From: Planctomycetota bacterium
GTDB taxonomy: Bacteria; Planctomycetota; Phycisphaerae; Phycisphaerales; SM1A02
Assembly: GCA_022566535.1 (NCBI GenBank)
Contig: JADFIR010000029.1
Coordinates: 1-41,092 of the forward strand
Length of the DNA: 41,092 nucleotides
Direction of reading: 5' to 3'
Shown: piece after piece, positions 9,049 through 18,130 of the stretch
How the letters are laid out: every line of letters begins with the position of its first letter
Numbering within the stretch: the first letter of the stretch is position 1
Made by a program: the position numbers and the translations under genes
Notes under the pieces: model-generated
Databases searched by the model: none
What the model was told of the DNA's origin: nothing
The model's input: only the letters and a program-made list of their open reading frames with translations

Positions 9049-11760
9049 GTGTCAAAGGGCGACGCGAGCAAAGCTATCAAGAACCCGCCGGCAACCGAGC
9101 AGGAGGCGGCGAAAGGCCTGACCCAGACGATCCAGTCATTGATCGAAGAATCCAACCGCTCCACCGGCCGGCTTGAAGAGATGATCAATCTCACCCGGCG
9201 CACCAAGGCCCAGATCGCCGACGCTTCAGCGCGTCTCAAGCGGCGCCTCCTCCCCCAGCCAAGCCGGCACAACGCGCCGCAAGACCGGACTGGGGTAAGG
9301 AAGCCGCTAAACTCCAAGCCACCAGCCCGCCAGCGGGCCTCTCGACCAGCGAAGATCAAGTCACATCATCCGGCCGCTGACTTCTCCGCGCTGTTGAGCG
9401 CCGGCCTTCGGCAAGGCGAGGAGTATCTGCGCAAGTTCATCAAAGTGCTCGTCGAGCAGGCGCCCGCCATCACCAGGACTAGCGACGCCGCCAGAGTGCA
9501 GGTATCGCTGGTCGCTCACCGGGCCGCCAGCGGCGCCAAGCAATTCGCGCCCAAGCTCAGCCTCAGACGGCTCAAGACCCAAGCGACGCAAAGGCGAAGT
9601 CGCATCCAGGGCCTGCTGGCTTCAAAGCGATCGCTCGAATCCAAGGTGTCGGCGTTGACCGTCAAATGCGAGCGACTGAAGAGGGAGCGGTCGGCGGCCA
9701 GGGATGAGGTCCGCGAGCAGACGAAACTGCTGGCGTCAAAGGAGACGCTCGAGGAGCAGGTGGCCGAACTGACCGCCAAGTGCGAGCATCTCGACGCAGC
9801 ACGAAATACCGCAACCACTTGGCTCGCAACGGCGGAAGCCAAGGCCCGCGACCAGAGAAAGCAGTTGGCTTCCAGCGAGGCGCTCCAGGAGCGGTTCGCC
9901 AAGGTGACCGTCAAGTGCGAACGCCTGGCCAGGGAGCTGGCGGAGGCGAAGGCCCAGCTCAGCGCCCAGAGCGAGCTGTTGGCCGCCAAGGGGGTGCTGG
10001 AGGACCGGCTGACCGAGCTGACCACCGAACGCGAACAATTGAAGAATGCGCGAGTGGCGGCGGAGGCTGAGGTCCAAGCCAAGACCAACCTGCTCGCGTC
10101 AAAGGATGGACTCGAGGAACAGTTGGCCCAGTTGACCTTCGAGTGTGAGCAACTGAGAAATGAGCGAGTAGCGGCGGAGGCTGAAGTCCAAGCCAAATCC
10201 AACCTGCTCGCGTCAAAGGATGGACTCGAGGAACAGTTGGCCCAGTTGACCTTCGAGTGTGAGCAACTGAGAAATGAGCGAGTGGCGGCGGAGGCTGAGG
10301 TCCAAGCCAAGACCAACCTGCTCGCGTCAAAGGATGGACTCGAGGAACAGTTGGCCCAGTTGACCTCCGAGTGTGAGCAACTGAGAAATGAGCGAGTGGC
10401 GGCGGAGGCTGAGGTCCAAGCCAAGACCAACCTGCTCGCGTCCAAGGAGGGACTCGAGGAACAGTTGGCCCGTTCGACCTCCGAGTGTGAGCAGCTGAAA
10501 AGTGAACGGGCGACGACGGAGGCTGAGGATCAGACAAGCATCGAGACACAGGTGCCAAATGAGGGACTCGAGCGGCGGCTGGCCGACCTGACCGCCGAAT
10601 GCGAACAACTGAGAACGGCGCAAACGGAAGCGGTGGCGGAGGCCCAAGCGAAGACCGGCCTGCTTGCGTCCAAGGACGGACTCGAGCGCCGACTGACCGA
10701 GCTGACCACCAAGTGCGAACAACTGGAGAAGGAGCGGGCGGCAGTGAAGGCCAACGTCCACTCCAACGGCCTGGAGGCAATCACCCAGGCATTGTCTGCG
10801 CCGGTTGACGCCGTGATCAGCACGATCGATCTCTTGCGAGAGACTAGACTCGATGCCAAACAACGGCAACACCTCAGGGAAGCCGACTCATCCGTTGCCG
10901 CCTTGCTAAGCCTGCTCGATTGCGTGGCGAATCTGCCAAGAATCCTGGGCGGCGGTCTGGAACTTGAAAGAACGGAGGTAGACCTTCGACAGACGCTCAA
11001 AGACACCGTCAGCATGTTGACCCCCATTGCGAACAACCGGGGGCTGGAGCTCACCTGCGAAGTCGAACCCGACCTCTCCGCCTTGGTTCAGAGCGACCCG
11101 AAATGGCTTCGGCAAATCCTCCTGTACCTCACGAGCCAGTCAATCCAGTTTGCCTCAGGGAGTAAGGTGGTGATTCGCGCTGCAGTGGAGAAGATGACGG
11201 ATGCTACCAACACGATACGGTTTGCCGTGCACGTCACGAATGCAGCGGTTTCGCAGGAGACATTGGATCGAGCGTTCCCCTGGCACCGTCACGCGCACGG
11301 GCCGGCGGCCTCCAACAACGACGGAGATCTCGCCTCGGCCATGTCGAGGCTTGTAGAGCTGCTGGAAGGTCAGATGGGTGTCGAGCGACAGGACAATGGC
11401 GGGCTAGCAATCTGGTTCACGATTGCGTTTCACATGGCCCACAAGCTGGGCGGCGCCCGGCGGGCCTACGGACGATTGCGGCAGGAAGCGCTGGATTGCA
11501 ACCTGGGGGTGGTCCTCGACCTTTCGCTGGGAGGGATGCGGGTACAGTGCAATCGACCCCCGAAAGGCGAGATTGATGTCGAGCTGAGAGGCTCGGAGGT
11601 CAAGCTCAGACTCCGGGCCCAGGTTGTCTGGGCCAGGCGCGTCGGCTTTCGCAAATATGAGGTCGGGCTGAACTTCCTCCGCCTCCCCGCGGAGACGATC
11701 AAGCAACTGACTCGAATCTCACTCAACCACCGGGTTCGCCGCTCGTTCGGCCCCGTCTGA
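9049..11760 (+). CDS. Coiled-coil repeat protein with degenerate histidine kinase core and PilZ domain
   Basis: Protein of 903 residues starting at GTG 9049, 8 nt after AAGGAG. No signal peptide or membrane segment is evident, so it is probably cytoplasmic. Order: a basic N-terminal region (1-192); ten coiled-coil repeats (193 to about 574), nine of 38 residues or close to it and one of 45; a HisKA-like helical pair (ITQALSAPVDAVISTIDLL) where the phosphoacceptor His is replaced by Gln; a HATPase_c-like region (SDPKWLRQILLYLTSQSIQF) that lacks the N-box Asn pair, the DxGxG box and the GxG box; and a C-terminal PilZ-like domain with RRAYGR and DLSLGG. The kinase is probably catalytically dead. 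It may work as a scaffold that senses c-di-GMP, but the RxxxR to DxSxxG spacing is short, so binding is uncertain. Confidence 0.8.
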   Translation: MSKGDASKAIKNPPATEQEAAKGLTQTIQSLIEESNRSTGRLEEMINLTRRTKAQIADASARLKRRLLPQPSRHNAPQDRTGVRKPLNSKPPARQRASRPAKIKSHHPAADFSALLSAGLRQGEEYLRKFIKVLVEQAPAITRTSDAARVQVSLVAHRAASGAKQFAPKLSLRRLKTQATQRRSRIQGLLASKRSLESKVSALTVKCERLKRERSAARDEVREQTKLLASKETLEEQVAELTAKCEHLDAARNTATTWLATAEAKARDQRKQLASSEALQERFAKVTVKCERLARELAEAKAQLSAQSELLAAKGVLEDRLTELTTEREQLKNARVAAEAEVQAKTNLLASKDGLEEQLAQLTFECEQLRNERVAAEAEVQAKSNLLASKDGLEEQLAQLTFECEQLRNERVAAEAEVQAKTNLLASKDGLEEQLAQLTSECEQLRNERVAAEAEVQAKTNLLASKEGLEEQLARSTSECEQLKSERATTEAEDQTSIETQVPNEGLERRLADLTAECEQLRTAQTEAVAEAQAKTGLLASKDGLERRLTELTTKCEQLEKERAAVKANVHSNGLEAITQALSAPVDAVISTIDLLRETRLDAKQRQHLREADSSVAALLSLLDCVANLPRILGGGLELERTEVDLRQTLKDTVSMLTPIANNRGLELTCEVEPDLSALVQSDPKWLRQILLYLTSQSIQFASGSKVVIRAAVEKMTDATNTIRFAVHVTNAAVSQETLDRAFPWHRHAHGPAASNNDGDLASAMSRLVELLEGQMGVERQDNGGLAIWFTIAFHMAHKLGGARRAYGRLRQEALDCNLGVVLDLSLGGMRVQCNRPPKGEIDVELRGSEVKLRLRAQVVWARRVGFRKYEVGLNFLRLPAETIKQLTRISLNHRVRRSFGPV
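9625..10770 (+). repeat. Ten tandem 114-nt (38-codon) repeats in the coiled-coil gene
   Basis: Units begin with K-x-x-LE and end with LLAS. Units at 10102, 10216 and 10330 are almost identical in DNA, which implies recent duplication or gene conversion; flanking units are diverged. One early unit has seven extra residues, exactly one heptad. Copy number could vary between strains. Confidence 0.9.
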
Positions 11761-11820
11761 TCCAGAAGCCAACGGCCCGGGGGTGTCTTGCTCGCAAGAG
11801 CGTGGCCAGCCTCGTTCAGC

Positions 11821-12417
11821 CTATGGGCACAAGCGCTGCGTGGTCCACCCGCCTTGATCATCTCGAGTGTACGCCACACGATCGTGGAGGCGATCCGGCC
11901 TGCCCTGCCAGAACTCGATGCAATCGAGACTCACCCTGTACCCACCCCAGTCCGGTGGGCGGGGTACATCGCGGCCCTCGTACCGCCGCTCGATCTGCGC
12001 AACACGGGCCAGAAGCGCCGCGCGGCTCTCGATCGGCTGCGATTGCAGGCTGGCCCAGGCGCCGATTTGGGCCGAACGGGGTCGAGTGGCGAAATACACG
12101 TCACATTTGGCATCCTCCATCACAGACACCCTGCCCTCGACGCACACCTGTCGTTGCAACATGTCCCAGTGAAACAGCAACGCGGCGCTGGGGTTGGACT
12201 CCAGTGCCCGGCCTTTGCGGCTGATGCGATTCGTATAGAAGACCGCGCCCTGCCCATCGAGACCTTTCAGCAGCACCACCCGAACCGAGGGTCGGCCGTC
12301 GGGATCAATCGTCGCCAGGCTCATCGCATGGGGATTGCGCAGGTCGGTCTGTTTGGCCTCTTCGAGCCACCGGTTCAGTTGGGCGATCGGGTCGGCGGGA
12401 GGATGGTCAAAGTCCAT
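11821..12417 (-). CDS. pdxH: Pyridoxamine 5'-phosphate oxidase
   Basis: FMN-dependent oxidase that makes pyridoxal 5'-phosphate from pyridoxine or pyridoxamine 5'-phosphate; cytoplasmic. At 198 residues it is the normal length. Visible family features are DPIAQLNRWLEEA, the FMN and substrate segments RVVLLKG, YTNRISRKGRALESNP and LLFHWDMLQRQV, and a C-terminal stretch SLDCIEFWQGRPDRLHDR typical of PdxH. It converges with the coiled-coil gene (61 nt apart) and diverges from the membrane protein at 12617. No clear Shine-Dalgarno. Confidence 0.96.
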   Translation of the reverse strand: MDFDHPPADPIAQLNRWLEEAKQTDLRNPHAMSLATIDPDGRPSVRVVLLKGLDGQGAVFYTNRISRKGRALESNPSAALLFHWDMLQRQVCVEGRVSVMEDAKCDVYFATRPRSAQIGAWASLQSQPIESRAALLARVAQIERRYEGRDVPRPPDWGGYRVSLDCIEFWQGRPDRLHDRVAYTRDDQGGWTTQRLCP

Positions 12418-12616
12418 GGCTACGATCCGCAGACAATGCCCGGCATTGGCGCGCTGAGCCGGAAAGCTCCGGTGGAGTCTGCAACAAGCCCGATACTATA
12501 AGATGCAAGGTGGTGCTGCCCGTCGGGGGGGCGCATACCGTTGAGGATGCTTGTGCTGCATGAACCGCACGGCTCCAGCAGTCGCGTAGCAAGGGGCTCG
12601 AACGAAGGTCTGGCCG

Positions 12617-13351
12617 GTGCACGAGACGCGGAACTTCTGCCTGGTGATCATGCTCATCGCCTCGGTCATCTGGGCGAGTATGGCCTGGTTCATCCTCGGT
12701 TCGGACTCTCCGTTCATCTGGTACCAGCGAGTCGCCTTGCCGGCGATCATTCTGATCTCAGCGACATGGCTGATCTACGCGCTGATGTTCGAGGAAAAGC
12801 TGCACGACCACCTCAAGGAAGTCGTCGGAGACATCTACTACGACGCCGATGGATTATCGTTCATGCCCATGATTCGCGCCCGCGGCACGCAGGCGGAGCT
12901 GAGTGTTTACTACCAGAATCGTTTCGAGAACCCGGTGGATGCGATCGTACACCTCCGGCCGCCCCAGGAGTGCTTCATCATTCGACCGGGGATGCGTGAC
13001 GTTCACTTTGCGTTTAATGCCAAGGGTGGCGCCTTCGGAGTGATCCACCAGCCGATCGCGATTCCCGAACATTTGCAGGGCGAGCTGATCAACGTCCTGC
13101 TCGCCGCGGCAAGCTGGTACCCGCGCAGCCACGGGTCTCGGCTGCTGCGGCACGCCGGCCTGCCCTGCGGCGCCCTGTTGGTGGACTGGGGAGGCGCTGC
13201 GTTCAGGACCGGCGTCCACGAAGTCTCCGGCGAGATCGAGTTGATCAACCCCGTCACGCTTCATCTGTCCATGCCCGCCGGCGTCAACTCAACCATCACC
13301 GGCAACGAAGTCTGGACGCAGGAGCAACTCGCCGCAGGCACGAGTGCCTAG
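12617..13351 (+). CDS. Unknown membrane-anchored protein
   Basis: Protein of 244 residues that I do not recognise. The GTG at 12617 lies 8 nt after GAAGG. Two hydrophobic helices close together (about residues 8-27 and 39-56) would place both ends on the same side. The remaining 190 residues are soluble, mixed alpha/beta, with no catalytic motif that I can name; HLRPPQECFIIRPGMRDVHF and GGAAFRTGVHEVSGEIELI look like beta-rich segments. It stands alone between pdxH (divergent) and the metalloprotease (convergent). It is probably real, given the Shine-Dalgarno and a continuous frame. Confidence 0.7.
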   Translation: MHETRNFCLVIMLIASVIWASMAWFILGSDSPFIWYQRVALPAIILISATWLIYALMFEEKLHDHLKEVVGDIYYDADGLSFMPMIRARGTQAELSVYYQNRFENPVDAIVHLRPPQECFIIRPGMRDVHFAFNAKGGAFGVIHQPIAIPEHLQGELINVLLAAASWYPRSHGSRLLRHAGLPCGALLVDWGGAAFRTGVHEVSGEIELINPVTLHLSMPAGVNSTITGNEVWTQEQLAAGTSA

Positions 13352-13504
13352 CCGGGAAGATTCACCACCCAATGCACAGAGGACACCCAGAAGAGGCCGA
13401 ACCTCTTGAGGGAGCACTTCAGTCTAGGCGTACCTCTGGGCAAGCCTGCAATGGCAATGCGGGGCTCACAGCCGATTGCCACGCGGCACCTTTCGCAAGC
13501 GAAA

Positions 13505-13530
13505 AACGGGCCGCCCGAAGGCGGCCCGTT
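13505..13530 (-). terminator. Intrinsic terminator of the metalloprotease gene
   Basis: Perfect 11-bp stem (AACGGGCCGCC / GGCGGCCCGTT) with a TTCG tetraloop on the minus strand, closed by C-G, an especially stable loop type. The 3' arm runs into a five-T tract on the minus strand. It lies 36 nt past the stop at 13566. The plus strand has no T-run after the hairpin, so it acts mainly on the minus strand. Confidence 0.85.
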
Positions 13531-13565
13531 GTCGAGATTGAGCGTCCAAGCAGTGAACTAAGCGG

Positions 13566-16511
13566 TCACTGGTCGGTGCCGGAGTCTGGCTGCGGTTGGC
13601 CGAAGAAGAACGGCATATTGAAGCCGACCCGGATGTCGTCGAGGTTGTAGATGTACTGGGCGTCCAGCGCCTTTTCAATGCGCACCATCGCCTCGCCCAG
13701 ATGAGCGGCCGTGTATGGGTCGATCTTCTCGGCGCCTTGGTTCAGGACCTGGTCGATCTTGTCGCGCAGCTCACGCAGCTTATGGCAGCTGAGATTCGCG
13801 ATCGGTTTGCCCGAAGCGCCGAAGCCCGTGTCGAGCATGCTCAGGTCGATCAACCGCTCGAGGTGCTCGCGCTGAAGGTTGCGTCGAAGGCTGGAGATCA
13901 TTGGCTGCCGGGCCGTGTAGGTTCCGTTGAGCGCCTTGTTATCGAGTTCCGACCAGATCTCATCGCTGATGCCGAAAAGGATTTCAGGCAGGGTGAGAGC
14001 ATCTTGGTCCGAGGGCACACGGAATTCGTTGTCGTAGACCCGATTGAGCGTCGTGGGATTCATCATCATCGTCAGCGTCGCGGCCTGGATGCCCATGATG
14101 CGGTCGTGAACCGGCCAGGATGGGTCGGCGAAGATGTCGCGGAATCCGCCCTCGTCCCACCACTTGTCAACGGTCATCTTGGCCAGCAGCTCCGGAGTGA
14201 GGCCGAATGCCTCGTCCCGCAAGGCGTTCTCGAAAACGAACGCCAGCGCCCGGCGCTGCTTGTCGGCGGACACCACGACGACCGGATCGCGCTCCCCCGG
14301 ATCACCCTTCTTGTCGCGGTTCACGTAGGCGCCGCCCAGCCAGTTCGTGGCGATGGCCACCGCGCGAAAGTGGACCCGGAGCAGGATCTCATACGCCTGA
14401 CGGGCCTTGGCCCAACTGTCGCCCTCTTTGACCACCCGATCGAGAATCTTCGTCCGCAAGTGTTGGACGAGCCGCAACTGCGACTCCGCGTAATCCAGCG
14501 GATCGGAGCCGTAGTCAAAGCGACGGGCCAACGGATCAGGACCCCACGTGTCCTCGTCGGTGGCGTAGGGCAGCTCAGCCTCCGAGACACGGCTGAGGAT
14601 CGGTTTGAGGTTCTTCTCGAAGCTGTAGCCGTACTCGATGGCCCAGTGGTCGTAGGGGCCGATGGTGACCATTGTGTAATCACCCTGCACCGGCCCGTCA
14701 TTGAAGTTGATGTTGATCGGGTTGTAGTCCATGACCGAGGCGGTCTGTGCTTTGCCCTTGAACTCCTCGGTGTTTATTTCCTGAATGCTATGGATGCTGG
14801 ACGCTTTGAAATTGTGGCGCAGCCCCAGGGTGTGTCCGACCTCGTGCATGACGACGTCTTTGAGCAGCGGGCCGATGAACGACTCGGGCACGCCGTCGAG
14901 CATCTGCTCTCCCTCCTCTTCCTCATCGTCCTCCTCTTCCTCATCTTCCTCATCGTCGCCGTTCTTCTCGTCATCCTCATCGTCATCGTCATCGTCATCG
15001 TCACCGCGAGCAAGCTCGGCGAATAGATCGGGTCCGAGGCGGAACAGCGCGACATCGATGGACTTGGCCAGGGCGTGAGTGCAGGCGCCGTTGATCTGGC
15101 TGACCCGCCCGACCAGACCGTCGTACAGATCGTCGCCGAGCAGGGTCGGATCGGTGTTCGCGGCGGGGTGGCCGGCGAAGCGGTTGAGCTGCCGGGTGGC
15201 GCGCTGCCAGGCCAGCTCGGCCAGCACGTCAGCGCGCTCCGCAGGCGGCGCCAGCCGCACCCGCGGATCCCAATCCGGGTGGTTCTCGAGCCAGGCCAGC
15301 GTCTGAGGCCCAAAGCCCTCCATCGCCGTTTCGGGGATCAGCTGCTTCCACGCCCGGACCCAGCTCGTGATGAACCCTTCGTCCATGACGATGTCAGCGT
15401 CGAGGATCTGGCCGGTGTTGGGATCAACGCGGCTGGGGCCGATGGCGAAGCCCATGCCGGCGTTCGTCCACAGCACGAAGTTGTAGCGGGCATCCTCGGG
15501 GTCCTTCTCCATGTGGGCGCCGGTCCGGACGTCCTGCTGGTAGACCTCGATGGCGTTGAGAAGCCCGACCTTTTCGAAGGCCTTGTTCCACTCCAGCACC
15601 CCCTCGCGCACCCATCGGCGATATCGCACCGGCGTCGTGTGCTCGAGATAGAAAATAATGGGCTCCTTGGGCGGGCTGAGTTTGAGCTTGGGGTCGGCCT
15701 TTTCCAGCTTCCAGCGGTTGATGTAGCGAACCCACGGGGTATCGGCTCCGGGCTTGCCCACATCACGGTGCGTCGTGGTGAAGTAGCCGATACGAGCATC
15801 AGCATCGCGCGGCTTATAGCCGGTGCTCTTGGGCAGCACGCTGATCGAATAGTGGAGCGTCCCAATGCGCCCGTTTCGCAACGGCAGCGTGAAGGCAAGC
15901 TCGACGTTCTTGGGGAACGCCTTCGCCTTGGAAATTTCGGCCAGTTTGTTCGATGCGCCGGCGACATATCTACCGAAGAACTTGGACGCCTGTCCGACGA
16001 GCAGCGCGTCCATGTCGATCACTGGGCCTCCATTCGGTCCCATCGTGGTGATGGGCACGCTGAGCAGGACGCGGTCGGTGAAGACACGCTCCCGGCCCTT
16101 TTGAGATTCCAGGTCGCCGGATGTGCGGACCGCGACATTCGGCTCGATGAGCGCCAACTGCTTGTCGTACCTCTTCCAGTACGCGTATCTGTCGCTGTAC
16201 TGAACGCCCGCGGTGGCGATTCCACCTGAGATGGTGTAGGCGATGAACAGGCGCTGCTGCTGGAAGCTGCTCGGCAGCTCGGCCAGCATCTGGTTTTTCT
16301 TTTTGTGCACCCAAATCGTGTACAGCGACTTGGCGCCGTCAGCGGTGGAGACCACCTTTTCGTAATCTTTGGAGACCTCCTTGAACGGCGGGAACTCCGG
16401 CTTCTCCTTCTCCTTCTTCTTCGACTCCTGCGGCGCGTCCTGCCCCGCCAGGGCCCCGCCCACCACCGCCATAACGACCAGTCCCAAGATGCTCAGTTCT
16501 CGCTTTCTCAT
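13566..16511 (-). CDS. Secreted zinc metalloprotease (DUF5117/DUF4953 type)
   Basis: Exported peptidase of 981 residues. The ATG at 16511 lies 7 nt after AGGAG and begins a signal peptide (MRKRELSILGLVVMAVVGGA). A lysine/glutamate-rich linker follows, then the family's N-terminal region. The zinc site is HEVGHTLGLRH (H556, E557, H560, H566), a metzincin-like HExxHxxGxxH. Downstream, VMDYNPININ supplies the Met-turn-like segment. A run of about 30 Asp/Glu residues (about 503-535) lies just before the zinc motif; it may bind Ca2+ or keep the site flexible. The substrate is unknown; related proteins occur widely in Planctomycetota and Bacteroidota. It is a single-gene unit with its own terminator. 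Confidence 0.9.
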   Translation of the reverse strand: MRKRELSILGLVVMAVVGGALAGQDAPQESKKKEKEKPEFPPFKEVSKDYEKVVSTADGAKSLYTIWVHKKKNQMLAELPSSFQQQRLFIAYTISGGIATAGVQYSDRYAYWKRYDKQLALIEPNVAVRTSGDLESQKGRERVFTDRVLLSVPITTMGPNGGPVIDMDALLVGQASKFFGRYVAGASNKLAEISKAKAFPKNVELAFTLPLRNGRIGTLHYSISVLPKSTGYKPRDADARIGYFTTTHRDVGKPGADTPWVRYINRWKLEKADPKLKLSPPKEPIIFYLEHTTPVRYRRWVREGVLEWNKAFEKVGLLNAIEVYQQDVRTGAHMEKDPEDARYNFVLWTNAGMGFAIGPSRVDPNTGQILDADIVMDEGFITSWVRAWKQLIPETAMEGFGPQTLAWLENHPDWDPRVRLAPPAERADVLAELAWQRATRQLNRFAGHPAANTDPTLLGDDLYDGLVGRVSQINGACTHALAKSIDVALFRLGPDLFAELARGDDDDDDDDEDDEKNGDDEEDEEEEDDEEEEGEQMLDGVPESFIGPLLKDVVMHEVGHTLGLRHNFKASSIHSIQEINTEEFKGKAQTASVMDYNPININFNDGPVQGDYTMVTIGPYDHWAIEYGYSFEKNLKPILSRVSEAELPYATDEDTWGPDPLARRFDYGSDPLDYAESQLRLVQHLRTKILDRVVKEGDSWAKARQAYEILLRVHFRAVAIATNWLGGAYVNRDKKGDPGERDPVVVVSADKQRRALAFVFENALRDEAFGLTPELLAKMTVDKWWDEGGFRDIFADPSWPVHDRIMGIQAATLTMMMNPTTLNRVYDNEFRVPSDQDALTLPEILFGISDEIWSELDNKALNGTYTARQPMISSLRRNLQREHLERLIDLSMLDTGFGASGKPIANLSCHKLRELRDKIDQVLNQGAEKIDPYTAAHLGEAMVRIEKALDAQYIYNLDDIRVGFNMPFFFGQPQPDSGTDQ
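14971..15003 (+). repeat. Hexanucleotide microsatellite inside the metalloprotease gene
   Basis: Consecutive ATCGTC units (about five) encode the Asp run on the minus strand. The 6-nt unit means that copy-number changes keep the frame, so the acidic run could change length without inactivating the protein. Confidence 0.7.
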
Positions 16512-16562
16512 GCGAACGCTCCTGATGTTGTCTCTTCCCGTTTGGTTGAAACGACCGCTGCT

Positions 16563-16568
16563 AATATA
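16563..16568 (-). promoter_or_regulatory. Possible -10 element of the metalloprotease gene
   Basis: TATATT on the minus strand, 51 nt before the ATG at 16511. No clear -35 hexamer at the usual distance. Weak evidence. Confidence 0.3.
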
Positions 16569-16781
16569 GCCTAGGCACGTCGATAGAGGCTGGCGACGCC
16601 CCCGGCGACCGGGTGGCCCAAGTGTAGGTCTCATCGGACGCCGAGGTGAAGCACATGGAAGCAACAACGCGATTTCGCCGGGAAATATTGCCCATTCCCG
16701 CCACATAGGCCCCAACCGGTCGACGCGGGCTCCACCAGCCGGCCGGACACCCCCCGCCCGCCTCGGCCCGGCACGTCTGGT

Positions 16782-18059
16782 TCACCGTCGATCAGAGACG
16801 CGATGCACACCGAGCTGGACGTAATCCCGGGAGAACACAAGATCAACAGTCCAGTCCAGCGCGACACGCACCTTGCGCGCAAGCGTCGGCATCTTGAGCA
16901 GATACACCGTTCGCCAGAGCCACCACGCCGTGAACCCGGAGAGCTTGATGCCGTAGACCTTCGCCACGCCCGTACGACAGCCCAGCGCCGCCAAGGCGCC
17001 TCTGGACTTGATGTGACATGGTCTCGGCTGTGCGCCCTTGAGGACCGCCCCCAGATTGCGCGCTAAGTGCGCGCCTTGACGCACAGCATGCTGCGCCGTG
17101 GCCGCATAGGCATATCCGTCGGGATCGGGGTTGACCGCGCAATCGCCGACCGCCCAGACGTTGTCGAACCCCTTGACCCGAAGATTATGCTCGCAGAGGA
17201 TGTATCCGCGCTCGTCCACCGGCAGCGACCAGCCTTGCACAATGGGATTCTGCTCAATGCCGGCACACCAGATGACGGTGCGGGCGCTGAGCGCGTCGCC
17301 GGTGCTGAGCGAGACGCGATCGCGCTCGATGGCCGTCACTGTGCTGTTGAGCAGGAGATTGACGCCGCGGTTTCGCAGGTGCGCGGCGGCATACTGCGAA
17401 AGATCAGGATCAAGGGCCGTAAGAATGCGGTCACCCAGCTCGATGAGCGTGATGGTCACATCCGTTTCGTTGACGTGGAGATACCGGCGACTGCCGTGGC
17501 GGAGAAACACGTCGAACTCCCCGGCCACCTCCACCCCGGTGAAGTTGCCCCCGACGACCACGAAGTGAAGCAACGCCCGCCGCTGGGCCGTGTCAGCGGT
17601 CGCGTCGGCCAACTCGAGCATCGAGATCGCCCGATCGCGCAGAGCCACCGCGTCGGCCAGGCTTTTCATTTCGTAGCCGAATTCACGAAGTCCCGGCACC
17701 TCGGGCAAGCGAGTGACACTGCCGACCGAGATCACGAGATGGTCATAGCGAATCTGCTCTTTGCTCTCACCGCCCACCAGTTGATAGCTGACCGCCTGCC
17801 GCTCGAAATCGATATCGCCCACCTCAGCCATGCGGAAGTCGGCCGATCTGAGGAACGCCCGCATGGGCACCACCGCGTGCCGCGGTTCGAGGCTGCCGGT
17901 TCCAGCCTCGATGAGCAGCGGATAGAACACGAAGTAGTTGTTGCGATCGATGAGCAGGACCTCGGCGTCGATACCGCGCAGCGATTTCTTCAGCGCCTGC
18001 GCGCAGTATGCTCCGGCGAATCCTCCGCCGAGGATGACGATCTGTCGGCGCTTTGCCAT
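16782..18059 (-). CDS. ndh: Type II NADH dehydrogenase (NDH-2)
   Basis: Non-proton-pumping NADH:quinone oxidoreductase of 425 residues, a peripheral membrane flavoprotein that feeds electrons to the quinone pool. The N-terminal FAD Rossmann motif is VILGGGFAGAYCA, the NADH Rossmann motif is VVVGGNFTGVEVAGE (GGN where GGG is usual), and the second FAD motif is VWAVGDCA. RNNYFVFYPLL near residue 40 is typical of the family. The C-terminus (WWLWRTVYLLKMPTLARKV) can form the amphipathic membrane anchor. No clear Shine-Dalgarno. A related sulfide:quinone reductase is unlikely because of the overall NDH-2 pattern. Confidence 0.9.
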   Translation of the reverse strand: MAKRRQIVILGGGFAGAYCAQALKKSLRGIDAEVLLIDRNNYFVFYPLLIEAGTGSLEPRHAVVPMRAFLRSADFRMAEVGDIDFERQAVSYQLVGGESKEQIRYDHLVISVGSVTRLPEVPGLREFGYEMKSLADAVALRDRAISMLELADATADTAQRRALLHFVVVGGNFTGVEVAGEFDVFLRHGSRRYLHVNETDVTITLIELGDRILTALDPDLSQYAAAHLRNRGVNLLLNSTVTAIERDRVSLSTGDALSARTVIWCAGIEQNPIVQGWSLPVDERGYILCEHNLRVKGFDNVWAVGDCAVNPDPDGYAYAATAQHAVRQGAHLARNLGAVLKGAQPRPCHIKSRGALAALGCRTGVAKVYGIKLSGFTAWWLWRTVYLLKMPTLARKVRVALDWTVDLVFSRDYVQLGVHRVSDRR

Positions 18060-18081
18060 GATGGCGATTCGCTGCCCTTTT

Positions 18082-18129
18082 CAGCCGCCCGCTGTGGGGG
18101 CGATCCGCAGACACAGTCGGCGGCTCGCC
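18082..18129. repeat. Palindromic element, family B, copy 1 (intergenic)
   Basis: A 48-nt element between ndh and the broken Gfo gene. Outer stem AGCCGCC / GGCGGCT, inner stem CTGTG / CACAG, 15-nt apical loop with GCGATCCGC. It aligns end to end with the copy at 20677 and over its 5' half with the copy inside thiC. It ends directly beside the stop of the Gfo remnant. Confidence 0.7.
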
Positions 18130-18130
18130 T

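Noticed and set aside
10102-10443. CRISPR-like array
   Set aside because: Units are contiguous, in frame and encode a coiled coil; there are no unique spacers and no cas genes.
9516-10780. Repetitive minus-strand open frames opposite the coiled-coil gene
   Set aside because: The repeats simply mirror the 114-nt repeats of the real plus-strand gene.
12490-12616. Possible SRP or other small RNA in the gap before the membrane protein gene
   Set aside because: The SRP apical-loop signature and a closing stem are absent.
13596-16229. Long plus-strand open frames (476 and 384 codons) opposite the metalloprotease
   Set aside because: They are shadows of a high-GC coding strand: composition is odd, there is no Shine-Dalgarno and no family resemblance.
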